Assembly: GCA_019242065.1 (NCBI GenBank)
Contig: JAFAWJ010000437.1
Location: forward strand, 1-14,325
DNA from: Chloroflexota bacterium
GTDB lineage: Bacteria > Chloroflexota > UBA6077 > CF-72
DNA: 14,325 nt
Reading direction: 5' to 3'
Program-made: the position numbers and the translations under genes
In this document: one piece after another, positions 6,221 to 13,843 of the stretch
Layout of the letters: each line of letters starts with the position of its first letter
Position numbering within the stretch: position 1 is the first letter of the stretch
Notes under the pieces: generated by a model
The model's database searches: none
What the model saw: the letters and a program-made list of their open reading frames with translations, nothing else
Told to the model about the DNA's origin: nothing

Positions 6221-7276
6221 TCACGCGGCGGCGACCTGCAGTAACGCATCCACCACATCGCGCGCAAAACGCTCGGCACACCAGCTTTCGAAGCGGGCCG
6301 AGATCAAGAACGCGTGGGCCGCGTCCACGTAGCGGCGGGCGTCGTCCTCGGTGGTCAGCACCAGGAATCGCTCGAGCTCCGGGAACGACTGGAACTGTCG
6401 GACGTCGATGAACGCCGAGGGCGGCACGTACTGCGCCACGTCCGGCGCGCCGCTGTAGATCGGGATGCAGCGCGCGAAGAAGCAATCCAGGATGCTGTCC
6501 GAGACGTAGCCTGGAAAGCGGGTATTTTCGTAGACCAGCGCGAAGCGATACCTGGCGAGCAGCGTCAGCCTGTTGTCGACAGGACTGCGGTACGCGCGCG
6601 TCGCCGCGGCGTGCAGTTCTGGATCGACCGCGGGGTGGCGCTGATCCCAGCCCTGGCCATACAGGTCGAAGTCGTCGTGTGACGCAAAGGCCTCGATGGC
6701 GCGCAAACGCGCCTGGTAGCGCTCGCGCGCGATTGGCCGATAGCGCAAACCCGCCCACGTTCGCTCGATCGATAGCTCGCGCGGACGGTCCAGCCAGCGC
6801 GCCAGGTCGCGCGCTCGCGGCATGGCCGCGTTGTCGTCGATGGCCACCATGAAGCGCCGGTTGGTCCAGGGCAGACCCGTCGGGCGCGGCGGCGGGCAGG
6901 GTACGGGAAAGAACAGGGGATGAAACCGCGTCGTGGGCGCCACCCGCTCGCGGGCGCCCTCGTACATGAACGTGTGCGGGAACAGGTCGCTGACGCGCTC
7001 GAGATGGTAATACAGCCACCAGGCGATGACCGGCGGCTCGAACGAAACCAGCACCGCTGGCCGAGCCCCCTGGCTGACCAGTTTCTGCGCCTCGCGCGTC
7101 CAGTCCGTGGCGATCAGCAGCACACGATGCGGATCGATTTTGTCGGTGCCCACGCGGTCAGCCGTAATGAGGGCCAGACCGTGCTCGGCGGCGATGGCGT
7201 GCACCTGCAGCCAGGGCGTCGCCATGGCCTCGACCAGCGCGTGGTCGCGCGTCGCCAGTGCGGCGTAGTCGAACAC
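6221..7276 (-). CDS. Glycosyltransferase family 10-like B, divergent donor motif
   Basis: A 351-residue paralogue of the GT10 A protein. Shared blocks include EPPVIAWWLYYHL (residues 80-92), DFDLYGQGWDQRHPAV (202-217), YENTRFPGYVSD (249-260) and APDVAQYVPPSAFIDV (277-292). No signal peptide or transmembrane helix is visible. The donor-binding Glu-Lys pair of GT10 enzymes, present in copy A, is replaced by Asp260-Ser261 (YVSDSILDCFF), and AGT is replaced by ARC. It may therefore bind a different nucleotide sugar, have reduced activity, or work only with its partner. The frame is intact and the rest is well conserved, so it does not look like a pseudogene. The GTG start shares one base with the upstream stop (TAGTG), suggesting re-initiation. 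Its N-terminus is about 10 residues shorter than that of copy A. Confidence 0.8.
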   Translation of the reverse strand: MFDYAALATRDHALVEAMATPWLQVHAIAAEHGLALITADRVGTDKIDPHRVLLIATDWTREAQKLVSQGARPAVLVSFEPPVIAWWLYYHLERVSDLFPHTFMYEGARERVAPTTRFHPLFFPVPCPPPRPTGLPWTNRRFMVAIDDNAAMPRARDLARWLDRPRELSIERTWAGLRYRPIARERYQARLRAIEAFASHDDFDLYGQGWDQRHPAVDPELHAAATRAYRSPVDNRLTLLARYRFALVYENTRFPGYVSDSILDCFFARCIPIYSGAPDVAQYVPPSAFIDVRQFQSFPELERFLVLTTEDDARRYVDAAHAFLISARFESWCAERFARDVVDALLQVAAA

Positions 7277-8928
7277 TACTGGTCGAGCAGCGGCGCATCG
7301 AGCTGTGCGGCTGGCCAGCTCTCGGGCGCCGAGGGCGGTTTCAGCGTCAGCGTGCCGCCGGGAACCTCGATCGTGCCCGTCGCTCTGGTCAGCGTGCCGT
7401 CTGCAGCCCGTGTCAACAAGATGACATTGTCCTGCGGCAGGGGCTCCCAGTGCTCATCCCAGGAGGCGGCTGGCACCCACCACTCGAGCTGATCCCCGTC
7501 CGCCTGCACGCGGTTCTGCCACTCGGTCAGGCTGAATAGGCGCGGCGGCTGCGACCAGGTCGTCGGAAAGGCAAACGTCTCGCCCAGAATCAGGGGGTCG
7601 GCCCAGGAGTTGGTGAAGATAAAAGTCGGCTCCTCGGCCGAGCTCAACGTATACAGCAGGACCGTCCCGTCCTGCAGGTCCGAACAGCACGCCTGGACCT
7701 GCTGCCAGAACTCACGTTGCAGTTGCCAGCTGCGGACGAAGTCGCGCTCGATGGTCACGTAATAGCCGACCGCCAGCGCGAGGTAGCCGGAGATCAACGC
7801 GATCGCCAGCCGCGGCCGCCAGCCGAGCACCAGCCACGCCAGGCCGGTCGCCAGCACCGACATGCCGAGCGTCGCGCCGAGATGCACGGACGTCCCGCGA
7901 CCCACCAGTGCATTGGGCGGATAGTGGGTGAAGGCCAGCGCGTAGCCAATCACCAGCATGACCGCGCCGGCGATGGCGACCTGCACCGCCTGGCGGACCT
8001 CAGCCTTCGGCCGCGGCACCCGCCACAAGACGACGAAAAAGCCCAGGAAGCCAAGCGCCGCGGCGGCGATCGTCTCCAGGTTCCAGGTCGGAACGGCCTT
8101 TAGCGGTCCGTACAGCATGCCGGCCAGGCTGCGCGCGGGTCCGAGGACGAGCGAACTGGCAAACAGCGGCAGAATCGCGCCCACGTTGCCGAGCGAGCTC
8201 GTGGCGCGGCCCTCGCCGACGAAGTACCGCACCACCACGACCGCCGCGACGATGCCGAGCAGGATCAGGACGTGCTGGATCAACTCACGCACCAGGCGCC
8301 GATCCCAGCAGCGCGTCGTGAACAACGGGAGCGCGAACAGCGCCAGAAACCCGTTTTCGTACGACAGCAGCGCGCCGACCGACACCACGTACGCCAGCGG
8401 CCTGCGACCGCTCGCATAGGCCAGCCCCGACAGCAGCGCGAACGTCAGCGACGGCTGCAGCTGGAAATCGTGTGTCAGCAAGATCTTGGTGGTGTCGGAC
8501 GGAAACAGGCAGAACACCCCCGCGCCGACGACCGCCGCAGCGATCGGAACGCGGGTGCGCAGCAGTCGATAGCACAGAAACGTGTTCAGCGTGACCACGG
8601 CAAAGCCGACGAGATAGATGCCGGCGAGCCCACCGAGCTTGTCGCCCACAAACGACAGCAGGTCGGGCAAGAAGAAGCCCAGCGGCCGGCCCTGCGGCAA
8701 CGTAGTGAAAGCGGTCACGAAGCGGCGCTGCAGGTAGTCGACGTTCTTTCCCATCGCTTCCGAAATGAACCAGTAGTCGTCCTCGTACAGACCGAAGTCG
8801 CGGAAGTGGTGGAACTGGGCCAGCCAGACCAGCGCGGCGATCAGCCCCAGGGCAATCGGCGATTCGTAGCGCTGCCAGTGGATCGGCCGCGCGACGCGGC
8901 CAGGGGCTTCAGCGAGCGCGTGCGACAA
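7276..8928 (-). CDS. Multi-pass membrane protein, probable GT-C type glycosyltransferase
   Basis: A 550-residue polytopic protein with about 10-11 hydrophobic helices between residues 24 and 392, then a soluble C-terminal region of about 155 residues, probably outside the cytoplasmic membrane. After the first helix the extracytoplasmic loop reads HHFRDFGLYEDDYWF, with acidic Glu49-Asp50-Asp51, where GT-C enzymes using polyprenyl-phosphate sugars place their catalytic acid. Other loops contain FPSDTTK and LLTHDFQLQ, a pattern common in large hypothetical bacterial GT-C proteins. I chose TTG at 8928, which overlaps the methyltransferase gene by 20 nt. It is the first start codon that keeps helix 1 and the acidic loop, and the longer frame to 9273 is only a shadow of the methyltransferase. 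The specific sugar and acceptor cannot be inferred. It lies between the amino-sugar genes and the GT10/epimerase genes. Confidence 0.78.
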   Translation of the reverse strand: MSHALAEAPGRVARPIHWQRYESPIALGLIAALVWLAQFHHFRDFGLYEDDYWFISEAMGKNVDYLQRRFVTAFTTLPQGRPLGFFLPDLLSFVGDKLGGLAGIYLVGFAVVTLNTFLCYRLLRTRVPIAAAVVGAGVFCLFPSDTTKILLTHDFQLQPSLTFALLSGLAYASGRRPLAYVVSVGALLSYENGFLALFALPLFTTRCWDRRLVRELIQHVLILLGIVAAVVVVRYFVGEGRATSSLGNVGAILPLFASSLVLGPARSLAGMLYGPLKAVPTWNLETIAAAALGFLGFFVVLWRVPRPKAEVRQAVQVAIAGAVMLVIGYALAFTHYPPNALVGRGTSVHLGATLGMSVLATGLAWLVLGWRPRLAIALISGYLALAVGYYVTIERDFVRSWQLQREFWQQVQACCSDLQDGTVLLYTLSSAEEPTFIFTNSWADPLILGETFAFPTTWSQPPRLFSLTEWQNRVQADGDQLEWWVPAASWDEHWEPLPQDNVILLTRAADGTLTRATGTIEVPGGTLTLKPPSAPESWPAAQLDAPLLDQ

Positions 8929-9664
8929 ACGCCACGTTCCACGTGCGTTCGCTGGGTTCCTCGTCCAGATTCGGAAACCCGCCGACGCGCAGCAACTCGA
9001 AGCCGGCGTCGCCAAGGAACGCCTGCAGCTCGGGCTCGAAGAAATACCGCATCGGATGCCGTTCGCGCACCTCAGCGATGAGCTTGCCATCCTCGAGACG
9101 CCACAGGTGGTAATCGACGCTGCACACGTCGCGGCGGGGATCGAGCTCGCTGGAGGCCACGCGAATGACCTGGCCGTCAAGCGGCGCGTCGATGACCTTG
9201 ACCCGCTCTGAGGGTCGCTGCGCGAGAACCGCCGGGCCGTACCACACGTCGGCGAACAGCAATCCGTTCGCATCGACGTGCTTTCGGGCTGCGGCCAGCG
9301 CCGCGCGTACGTCGTGGTTGTCGGTCAGATACCCCAGGACCGCGAACATGACCAGCACCGCGTCGAAGGTCTCGCCCACGTTGACAGTCGTAATGTCACC
9401 CAGCTGAAACCGCGCGGCGCTGCCGCGTCCGCGCGCGAGCCGGAGCATGTCCTCCGAGCGATCCACGCCGACAACCTGGTAGCCGCGCTCGGCCAGCACG
9501 ACGCTGTGGCCGCCGGTGCCACATCCGAGGTCCAGCACACGCCTGACAGTCCCCGAAGCGTAGGTCGCGAAAACGTGGTCGATCAGATCGCACTCGGCCG
9601 CGTAGTCCTTGTCGTGGTACAGCGCGTCGTACGCCGCCGCGTAGTGCTCGCCGAAGACCGTCAC
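8909..9664 (-). CDS. Class I SAM-dependent methyltransferase, resembles amino-sugar N-methyltransferases
   Basis: A 251-residue Rossmann-fold methyltransferase. Motif I is VLDLGCGTGG (residues 43-52), followed by GYQVVGVDRSEDML, where the acidic residue of GVD binds the SAM ribose. The N-terminal YDALYHDKDYAAE block, the VMFAVLGYL segment and the late RHPMRYFFEPELQAFL segment parallel DesVI/TylM1-type N,N-dimethyltransferases of amino deoxysugars in both order and spacing. This suggests methylation of the amino group made by the adjacent aminotransferase. The GTG start overlaps the aminotransferase stop as GTGA, so the two are probably translated together. O-methylation of another sugar is an alternative. 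Confidence 0.85.
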   Translation of the reverse strand: MTVFGEHYAAAYDALYHDKDYAAECDLIDHVFATYASGTVRRVLDLGCGTGGHSVVLAERGYQVVGVDRSEDMLRLARGRGSAARFQLGDITTVNVGETFDAVLVMFAVLGYLTDNHDVRAALAAARKHVDANGLLFADVWYGPAVLAQRPSERVKVIDAPLDGQVIRVASSELDPRRDVCSVDYHLWRLEDGKLIAEVRERHPMRYFFEPELQAFLGDAGFELLRVGGFPNLDEEPSERTWNVAFVARAR

Positions 9665-10767
9665 TTCAGAACCTCGCGCACCGCCTCGCAGATGCGATCG
9701 ATGTCCGCCTCCTCGAGCCCAAGGCTGGACGGCAGGTACAACCCCTGGCGCGCCAGCCGTTCAGTGACCGGGTACGACTCGCCCGCGAACAGGCCCCGCT
9801 CGCGCAGCGCGGGCTGTTCGTGCATACCGAGAAAGAACGGTCGAGTCTCGATGCCGCGTGCCCGCAAGCGACGGGCCAACTCCGCCGCGTCGAGCCCGGT
9901 CGACTCGCTCACCAGCAGCCCGTACATCCAGTACACGCTGTGGGCCCCCGGTTGTTCGACCTGTAGCTCCAGGCCCGCCACTTCCGACAGCCGCCGCGTG
10001 TACGCCTGACCCATCGCCCGTTTACGCGCGACGATCGCGTCGATGCGCTCGACCTGGCTTGCTCCCAGCGCGGCCTGTAGGTTGGTCAGCCGAAAGTTGT
10101 AGCCAAGCTCGGCGTGCACAAAGCGACGGCCGGGCTGGAACCCGAGATTGCGCAGGCGGCCGGCGCGCTCCGCGAGCACGTCGTCGTCGACCAGCACCAT
10201 GCCGCCCTCGCCGGTCGTGACCAGCTTGTTGGCATAGAAACTGAAGCAGCTGACACTCCCGAAACTGCCAATGCGTTGGCCCCGATACTCCGCGCCGTGC
10301 GCTTCGGCCGCGTCCTCGACCACCGCCAGGCCGTGCGTATGGGCAACGTCGAGCAATGGCTGCATATCGACGGGGTTGCCGTAGATGTGGACGGGCATGA
10401 TCGCCCGCGTGCGCGCGCTGACCCGTTCGCGGACCTGAGCGACGTCCATGGTCCACGTCCGCGGATCGGAATCGACCAGCACCGGCGTCGCCCCGGCCAG
10501 CACGATAGGCCAGGCGCACGAGATGATGGTGAAGGCCGGCAGGATGACCTCGTCGCCCGGCTGCAGGTCCAGCAGCGAGACCGCCACTTGTAGCGCGACA
10601 CTGCCGTTGGCCACGGCGATGCCGTGTTTCCGCTCGCAATAAGCCGCCCAGCGCTGCTCGAAGGTCTCGACGTCCGGACCCGAACCCGAGATCCACCCCG
10701 AGCGCAAGGCCGCAGTCACCGACGCGATGTCTTCTTCGGTCAGCAGCGGTTCGTTGACCGGGATCAA
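9661..10767 (-). CDS. DegT/DnrJ/EryC1/StrS aminotransferase, GDP-perosamine synthase-like
   Basis: A 368-residue PLP-dependent sugar aminotransferase that would convert a nucleotide-linked 4-keto-6-deoxyhexose to the 4-amino sugar, with glutamate as donor; cytoplasmic. The N-terminus IPVNEPLL and then SGWISGSG are typical of the GDP-perosamine synthase group. Further blocks are VANGSVAL, PAFTIIS, VDSDPRTW, MPVHIYGNP and VEDAAEAHGAEY (with Asp152). The PLP lysine is Lys181 in SFYANKLVTTGEGGM, followed by GYNFRLTNLQAALG. The start is TTG at 10767: it overlaps the cupin stop as TTGA, restores the family-length N-terminus and has a GAGAAAGAA stretch upstream; the longer frame to 10887 is a cupin shadow. 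The substrate GDP-4-keto-6-deoxy-mannose needs a GDP-mannose 4,6-dehydratase, not present here. Relatives use UDP or dTDP sugars, so specificity is inferred from resemblance only. Confidence 0.9.
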   Translation of the reverse strand: MIPVNEPLLTEEDIASVTAALRSGWISGSGPDVETFEQRWAAYCERKHGIAVANGSVALQVAVSLLDLQPGDEVILPAFTIISCAWPIVLAGATPVLVDSDPRTWTMDVAQVRERVSARTRAIMPVHIYGNPVDMQPLLDVAHTHGLAVVEDAAEAHGAEYRGQRIGSFGSVSCFSFYANKLVTTGEGGMVLVDDDVLAERAGRLRNLGFQPGRRFVHAELGYNFRLTNLQAALGASQVERIDAIVARKRAMGQAYTRRLSEVAGLELQVEQPGAHSVYWMYGLLVSESTGLDAAELARRLRARGIETRPFFLGMHEQPALRERGLFAGESYPVTERLARQGLYLPSSLGLEEADIDRICEAVREVLK

Positions 10768-11168
10768 AAACGTTCTTTCTCGATCTCGCCGGGATACGGC
10801 CCCTGTTTGACTTCGCACAGCACGATGTCCTCGAGGACGCGGAAGCCGTGGCCACCCGCCACCGAGATCAGCATGTCGCCCGCACACAGCTCGCGCGTCG
10901 TCACGAATTGGCGGTCGAGGTCGTAGACGTCCACTTCACACCGACCTTGTTGCACGATCAGGAGCTCGGTGGTGCCGACGATGTGCCGTTCGATCGGCAA
11001 GTGCATGTGGCGCGTGATCTCCGAACCGCCCTTGTAGACAACATGCCCGATCTGGAGCGCGCAGTCGTGGGGTGTCAGGAACTCGGTGTGGTCGGGAAAC
11101 GGCGCGCGGCGAACCAGGTAGGCCAGGACGAGGCCGTCTGCAGAACTGATGGTTTCGAGTTGACTCAT
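10764..11168 (-). CDS. Cupin-domain protein associated with sugar biosynthesis, exact function unknown
   Basis: A 134-residue single-domain cupin. Likely metal ligands are His54 and His56 (ITRHMH), Glu68 (TTELLIVQQG) and His107 (AGGHGF), with the beta-barrel glycines in the usual cupin motif 1 and 2 order. The C-terminus VKQGPYPGEIEKERF is a recognisable ending of a conserved but poorly characterised group found in polysaccharide clusters. It is not a close match to FdtA/QdtA 3,4-ketoisomerases or to RmlC 3,5-epimerases, so I do not assign a reaction. The ATG start overlaps the GT4 stop as ATGA, and its own stop overlaps the aminotransferase start. That position suggests work on the same sugar intermediate, or binding of a product. 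Confidence 0.82.
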   Translation of the reverse strand: MSQLETISSADGLVLAYLVRRAPFPDHTEFLTPHDCALQIGHVVYKGGSEITRHMHLPIERHIVGTTELLIVQQGRCEVDVYDLDRQFVTTRELCAGDMLISVAGGHGFRVLEDIVLCEVKQGPYPGEIEKERF

Positions 11169-12415
11169 ACCAACGCATCCACGCGATGCACGACCTCGCC
11201 GAAGGCGCGGTTGAAGTCGAGGTGTTGGTCGAAAAACCGCAGCGCGCCCGCGCTGTAGCGAGCGTAGTCGGCGGAGACGCGCTGCAGAGCCGCGCCGATG
11301 CCGTCGGCATCGTCAACCGACACGCCGAGACTCTCAGAATCCACGACGTCGGCAATCGACGCCGCGCGATTGACGATCACCGGCAGTCCGGCGCGCAGGT
11401 AATACGCCAGCTTCCCCGACGACAACCCGATCGTCTGCACGTTCCGCTGCGTGAAGGCCGACCCCGACTGCGGCACGTAAAACGCCAGGCCGACGTCCGC
11501 GCCGTCGATCAACGGGTCGTACTCCTGGCGCGGCACCGGCTTCAGCGAGAAATACACCCGCCGCGGATCGGCAATCTCGCGCAAGCCCGCCACGTACGCC
11601 GAGGACTCCGCGTCGAAGCGCGTGTGGATCACCAGCACCCAGTTATCCGGCCAACGGCTCGCCGAGGCGACGATGGCGTCGATACCGGTCCAGTCGCCGA
11701 TGCTCCCCGAGTGAATCATGACTCGCGCCTCGACGGGCAGATCAAAGCGTGTGTGCCAGTAACGTTCGGGCTTGCGGCGGGCCGGGCCGCCGGGTGCATT
11801 CGGCACCAGCACCATGCGTGACCAGTCGAGGGCGTTGTCCTCCGCCAGCAACCGACCGCGCTCCTGGTCCTGGACGATCACGAACGCCGCCTGCTGACTG
11901 CACTCGCGCTCGTGCGCCTTGAGCTGCCGATCGGCGGGCGTGCTCAGCTCGTACGAGAGCAGCAGCTCTAGCGAGTAGTAGCCCAGTGGCGCACCCCGCG
12001 CCAGGCTGTGCGCCAGACCCAGGCCGTCCGGATCGACGCCGATCACGCAGGCATATGCTGCCTCGCGCTCTACCACCGCGCTCCGCGCACGCGCCGCCAA
12101 TCGGCTGCTGCCGGCCAGACCAGCACCCAGCACGTTATACGTACGAACGAGCGGCGCACGCGCAACGCTCGGCAACCAGCCCACACGTTTGACGACGCTG
12201 CGCAGGCTGGCGGTGGAATAGTCCGCCAGGCCTTCGACGCCCAGCTGCCGCAGGCGAATATTCGCCGAACTGAAGCTCGGGTCCGGCTGCCCCGCCCGCC
12301 GATACGTAAAGACGTCGACCGCGTAGCCGGCCTCGGCCAGCTGCTCCGCGGCGCCGATCAGGCTGGGCACGGTGTCGAGATTGGCACGCGGATAGACGAT
12401 CGCCACTCGACGCAC
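11165..12415 (-). CDS. Glycosyltransferase family 4-like (GT-B fold)
   Basis: A 416-residue glycosyltransferase with a two-Rossmann GT-B layout. The first strand (RRVAIVYPRANLD) starts at the N-terminus, the inter-domain segment has VLVPNAP (about residues 202-208), and the C-terminal donor domain begins with VMIHSGSIGDWTGID. The donor region SSGKLAYYLRAGLPVIV (332-348) is the GT4 alpha/beta motif, although the usual Glu before it is replaced, which is a mild departure. It would add a sugar from a nucleotide donor at the cytoplasmic membrane face. I chose GTG at 12415 because a TACGCT box lies 9 nt upstream and the first strand begins at once. TTG at 12442 (9 more residues) is the alternative and has no ribosome binding site. 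Its stop overlaps the cupin start. Confidence 0.85.
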   Translation of the reverse strand: MRRVAIVYPRANLDTVPSLIGAAEQLAEAGYAVDVFTYRRAGQPDPSFSSANIRLRQLGVEGLADYSTASLRSVVKRVGWLPSVARAPLVRTYNVLGAGLAGSSRLAARARSAVVEREAAYACVIGVDPDGLGLAHSLARGAPLGYYSLELLLSYELSTPADRQLKAHERECSQQAAFVIVQDQERGRLLAEDNALDWSRMVLVPNAPGGPARRKPERYWHTRFDLPVEARVMIHSGSIGDWTGIDAIVASASRWPDNWVLVIHTRFDAESSAYVAGLREIADPRRVYFSLKPVPRQEYDPLIDGADVGLAFYVPQSGSAFTQRNVQTIGLSSGKLAYYLRAGLPVIVNRAASIADVVDSESLGVSVDDADGIGAALQRVSADYARYSAGALRFFDQHLDFNRAFGEVVHRVDALV

Positions 12416-12424
12416 GGCACGCCA

Positions 12425-12430
12425 AGCGTA
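12425..12430 (-). promoter_or_regulatory. Putative internal leaderless -10 box TACGCT before the GT4 gene
   Basis: On the minus strand TACGCT ends 9 nt before GTG 12415, in the gap after the GT-C gene that stops at 12464. Sequence and spacing equal those before the gene at 849. The -35 region is poor. It could drive an internal transcript for the GT4, cupin, aminotransferase and methyltransferase genes. Confidence 0.33.
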
Positions 12431-12463
12431 CTGGTTACGCAACCGCGTCTGCGCGTCGCGACG

Positions 12464-13843
12464 TCACTGCCTGGCGCAGGGCCGCCCGTTGGGGTACTTC
12501 AGCGCGATGTACGCGGTCACGCTGTAGTCCAGCAAGCCCGTCGGATTCACGAAGGCCGCGCGCGCGTCGTGGTCGGGTGGCGCCAGGGGCGGATTGCCGT
12601 CCTCGGTACACGTGTCCACCTGGCGCAGGTACTCGTCCATCAGCACGGTGGTCTCGCTCCAGTTCGGATACGGCGTGATCAGCGGCGAGCTGACCACGAT
12701 CACGGCAATCATCACCCCGGCCAGGCCCACCGGCGCCCAGGCGATCGGGTCCGGCCGACGCTTCAAGCCGCCCTGGACCATCGCGGCAATGGCGATCGAA
12801 GCGGCGATCAACGGGAAGTACAGGTACCACGAGCCGGCGTAGACCTTCAGTCCGGCGTAGAAGAGGGCAAAAAACACCACCCACGCCAGACCGAGCCAGA
12901 CCAGGAAGCGCTCCTTGTCGGGCAAGACGGTCGCCACCGCGGCGACGCAGCCCAGCAGCAGCACGATCGCAACCGCCGCCATCAGCCCCTGGCGGATCGG
13001 CAGCGGGTACAGGAGGTCGATGAAGTACTTGGCGAACTTGTCCCAGTAGATCGGGATGGCCGCGACGCTAGGATACGTGGCCGTGCCGTAGCCGCCCAGG
13101 TCGCCCAGCGCCAGCACGCGCATGCCGACGGCGATGATCGCCGGCGGCACCAGCACCCACGCTCGGCGCATCGGCTGGCCGGCGGCCCTGAGCATCAGCG
13201 GCACGAAAGGCAGGGCAGCCAGGCTCGTCTCTTTCGAGAGTATGGACAGCACGAACAGAAACGCGGGCAGCACGCGTTGACCGCGAATCAGCAAGATCAC
13301 GCTTGGCAGGAAGAACAGCGCCGACAACGTGTCGTGGCGTCGGGCAATGGCCGGCACGGTGCCGACGATCGCCGGATTCAACGTAAAGACGGCGGCCGCC
13401 AGAGTCGCCGCCCAGCGGGCCAGACCCAGTGTGCGCCCGAGGCCATAAACCCCGAGCGTGACGCCGAGATGGACGAGCAGATTGGTCAGCTGCCAGCCGG
13501 CGGGAAAGTCGAGTCCGTACAGCTTGTAGTCGAGCGCGTCCGACAGGACGGCAATCGGCCGGTAGTGGCGCGCGGTCTGCTGGATGAAGTGCGGGTCGCC
13601 CGCGCCAATTGGCTCACGGAAGGCGCGGACGAAGTCAGACAGGTTGTTGACCTGGTTGGTGCTGAGCACCGGCCACCAGTCGGTCGACACGAGCCCAACC
13701 TGCAGAAACTGACCCAGCGCCAGGATGACCAGCAGCGTCAGAACCAGGGGTGGCCAGACGTGCGGCCACCACGTCGTGCGGGTGAACGCGGGCGCGCGCA
13801 GGCCAGCCGTCAGCGGCCGCGCGCCGCGTTCGCTCAGAGCCAC
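12464..13843 (-). CDS. TMTC-like GT-C membrane glycosyltransferase without TPR repeats
   Basis: A 459-residue polytopic membrane protein with about 9-10 helices and a short C-terminal extracytoplasmic tail. Motifs match the membrane part of TMTC/protein O-mannosyltransferase-type GT-C enzymes. The first loop has Asp55 in VSTDWWPVL. The block RHYRPIAVLSDALDYKLYG (residues 92-110) leads into WQLTNLLVH. FTLNPAIVGTVPAIARRHD (about 153-171) is followed by ILSKETSLAALPFVPL. Such enzymes use dolichyl- or polyprenyl-phosphate sugars outside the membrane; the C-terminal TPR repeats of many relatives are absent. GTG at 13843 is chosen, overlapping the GT2 stop by 10 nt; the longer frame to 13915 reads into the GT2 gene. 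It sits second in the visible glycan operon, so a role in lipid-linked sugar transfer or glycan decoration is likely. Confidence 0.82.
   Translation of the reverse strand: MALSERGARPLTAGLRAPAFTRTTWWPHVWPPLVLTLLVILALGQFLQVGLVSTDWWPVLSTNQVNNLSDFVRAFREPIGAGDPHFIQQTARHYRPIAVLSDALDYKLYGLDFPAGWQLTNLLVHLGVTLGVYGLGRTLGLARWAATLAAAVFTLNPAIVGTVPAIARRHDTLSALFFLPSVILLIRGQRVLPAFLFVLSILSKETSLAALPFVPLMLRAAGQPMRRAWVLVPPAIIAVGMRVLALGDLGGYGTATYPSVAAIPIYWDKFAKYFIDLLYPLPIRQGLMAAVAIVLLLGCVAAVATVLPDKERFLVWLGLAWVVFFALFYAGLKVYAGSWYLYFPLIAASIAIAAMVQGGLKRRPDPIAWAPVGLAGVMIAVIVVSSPLITPYPNWSETTVLMDEYLRQVDTCTEDGNPPLAPPDHDARAAFVNPTGLLDYSVTAYIALKYPNGRPCARQ

Noticed and set aside
6202..6279. 26-residue extension of the epimerase
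   Set aside because: It overlaps the end of GT10 B, and the Rossmann strand begins right after the ATG at 6201, as in GME proteins.
8929..9273. N-terminal extension of the GT-C membrane protein to 9273
   Set aside because: It is Ser/Arg/Cys-rich and overlaps the methyltransferase gene in another frame; homology-like membrane features begin only after 8928.
10768..10887. 40-residue extension of the aminotransferase
   Set aside because: It is antiphase cupin sequence; the TTG at 10767 gives the standard IPVNEP N-terminus.
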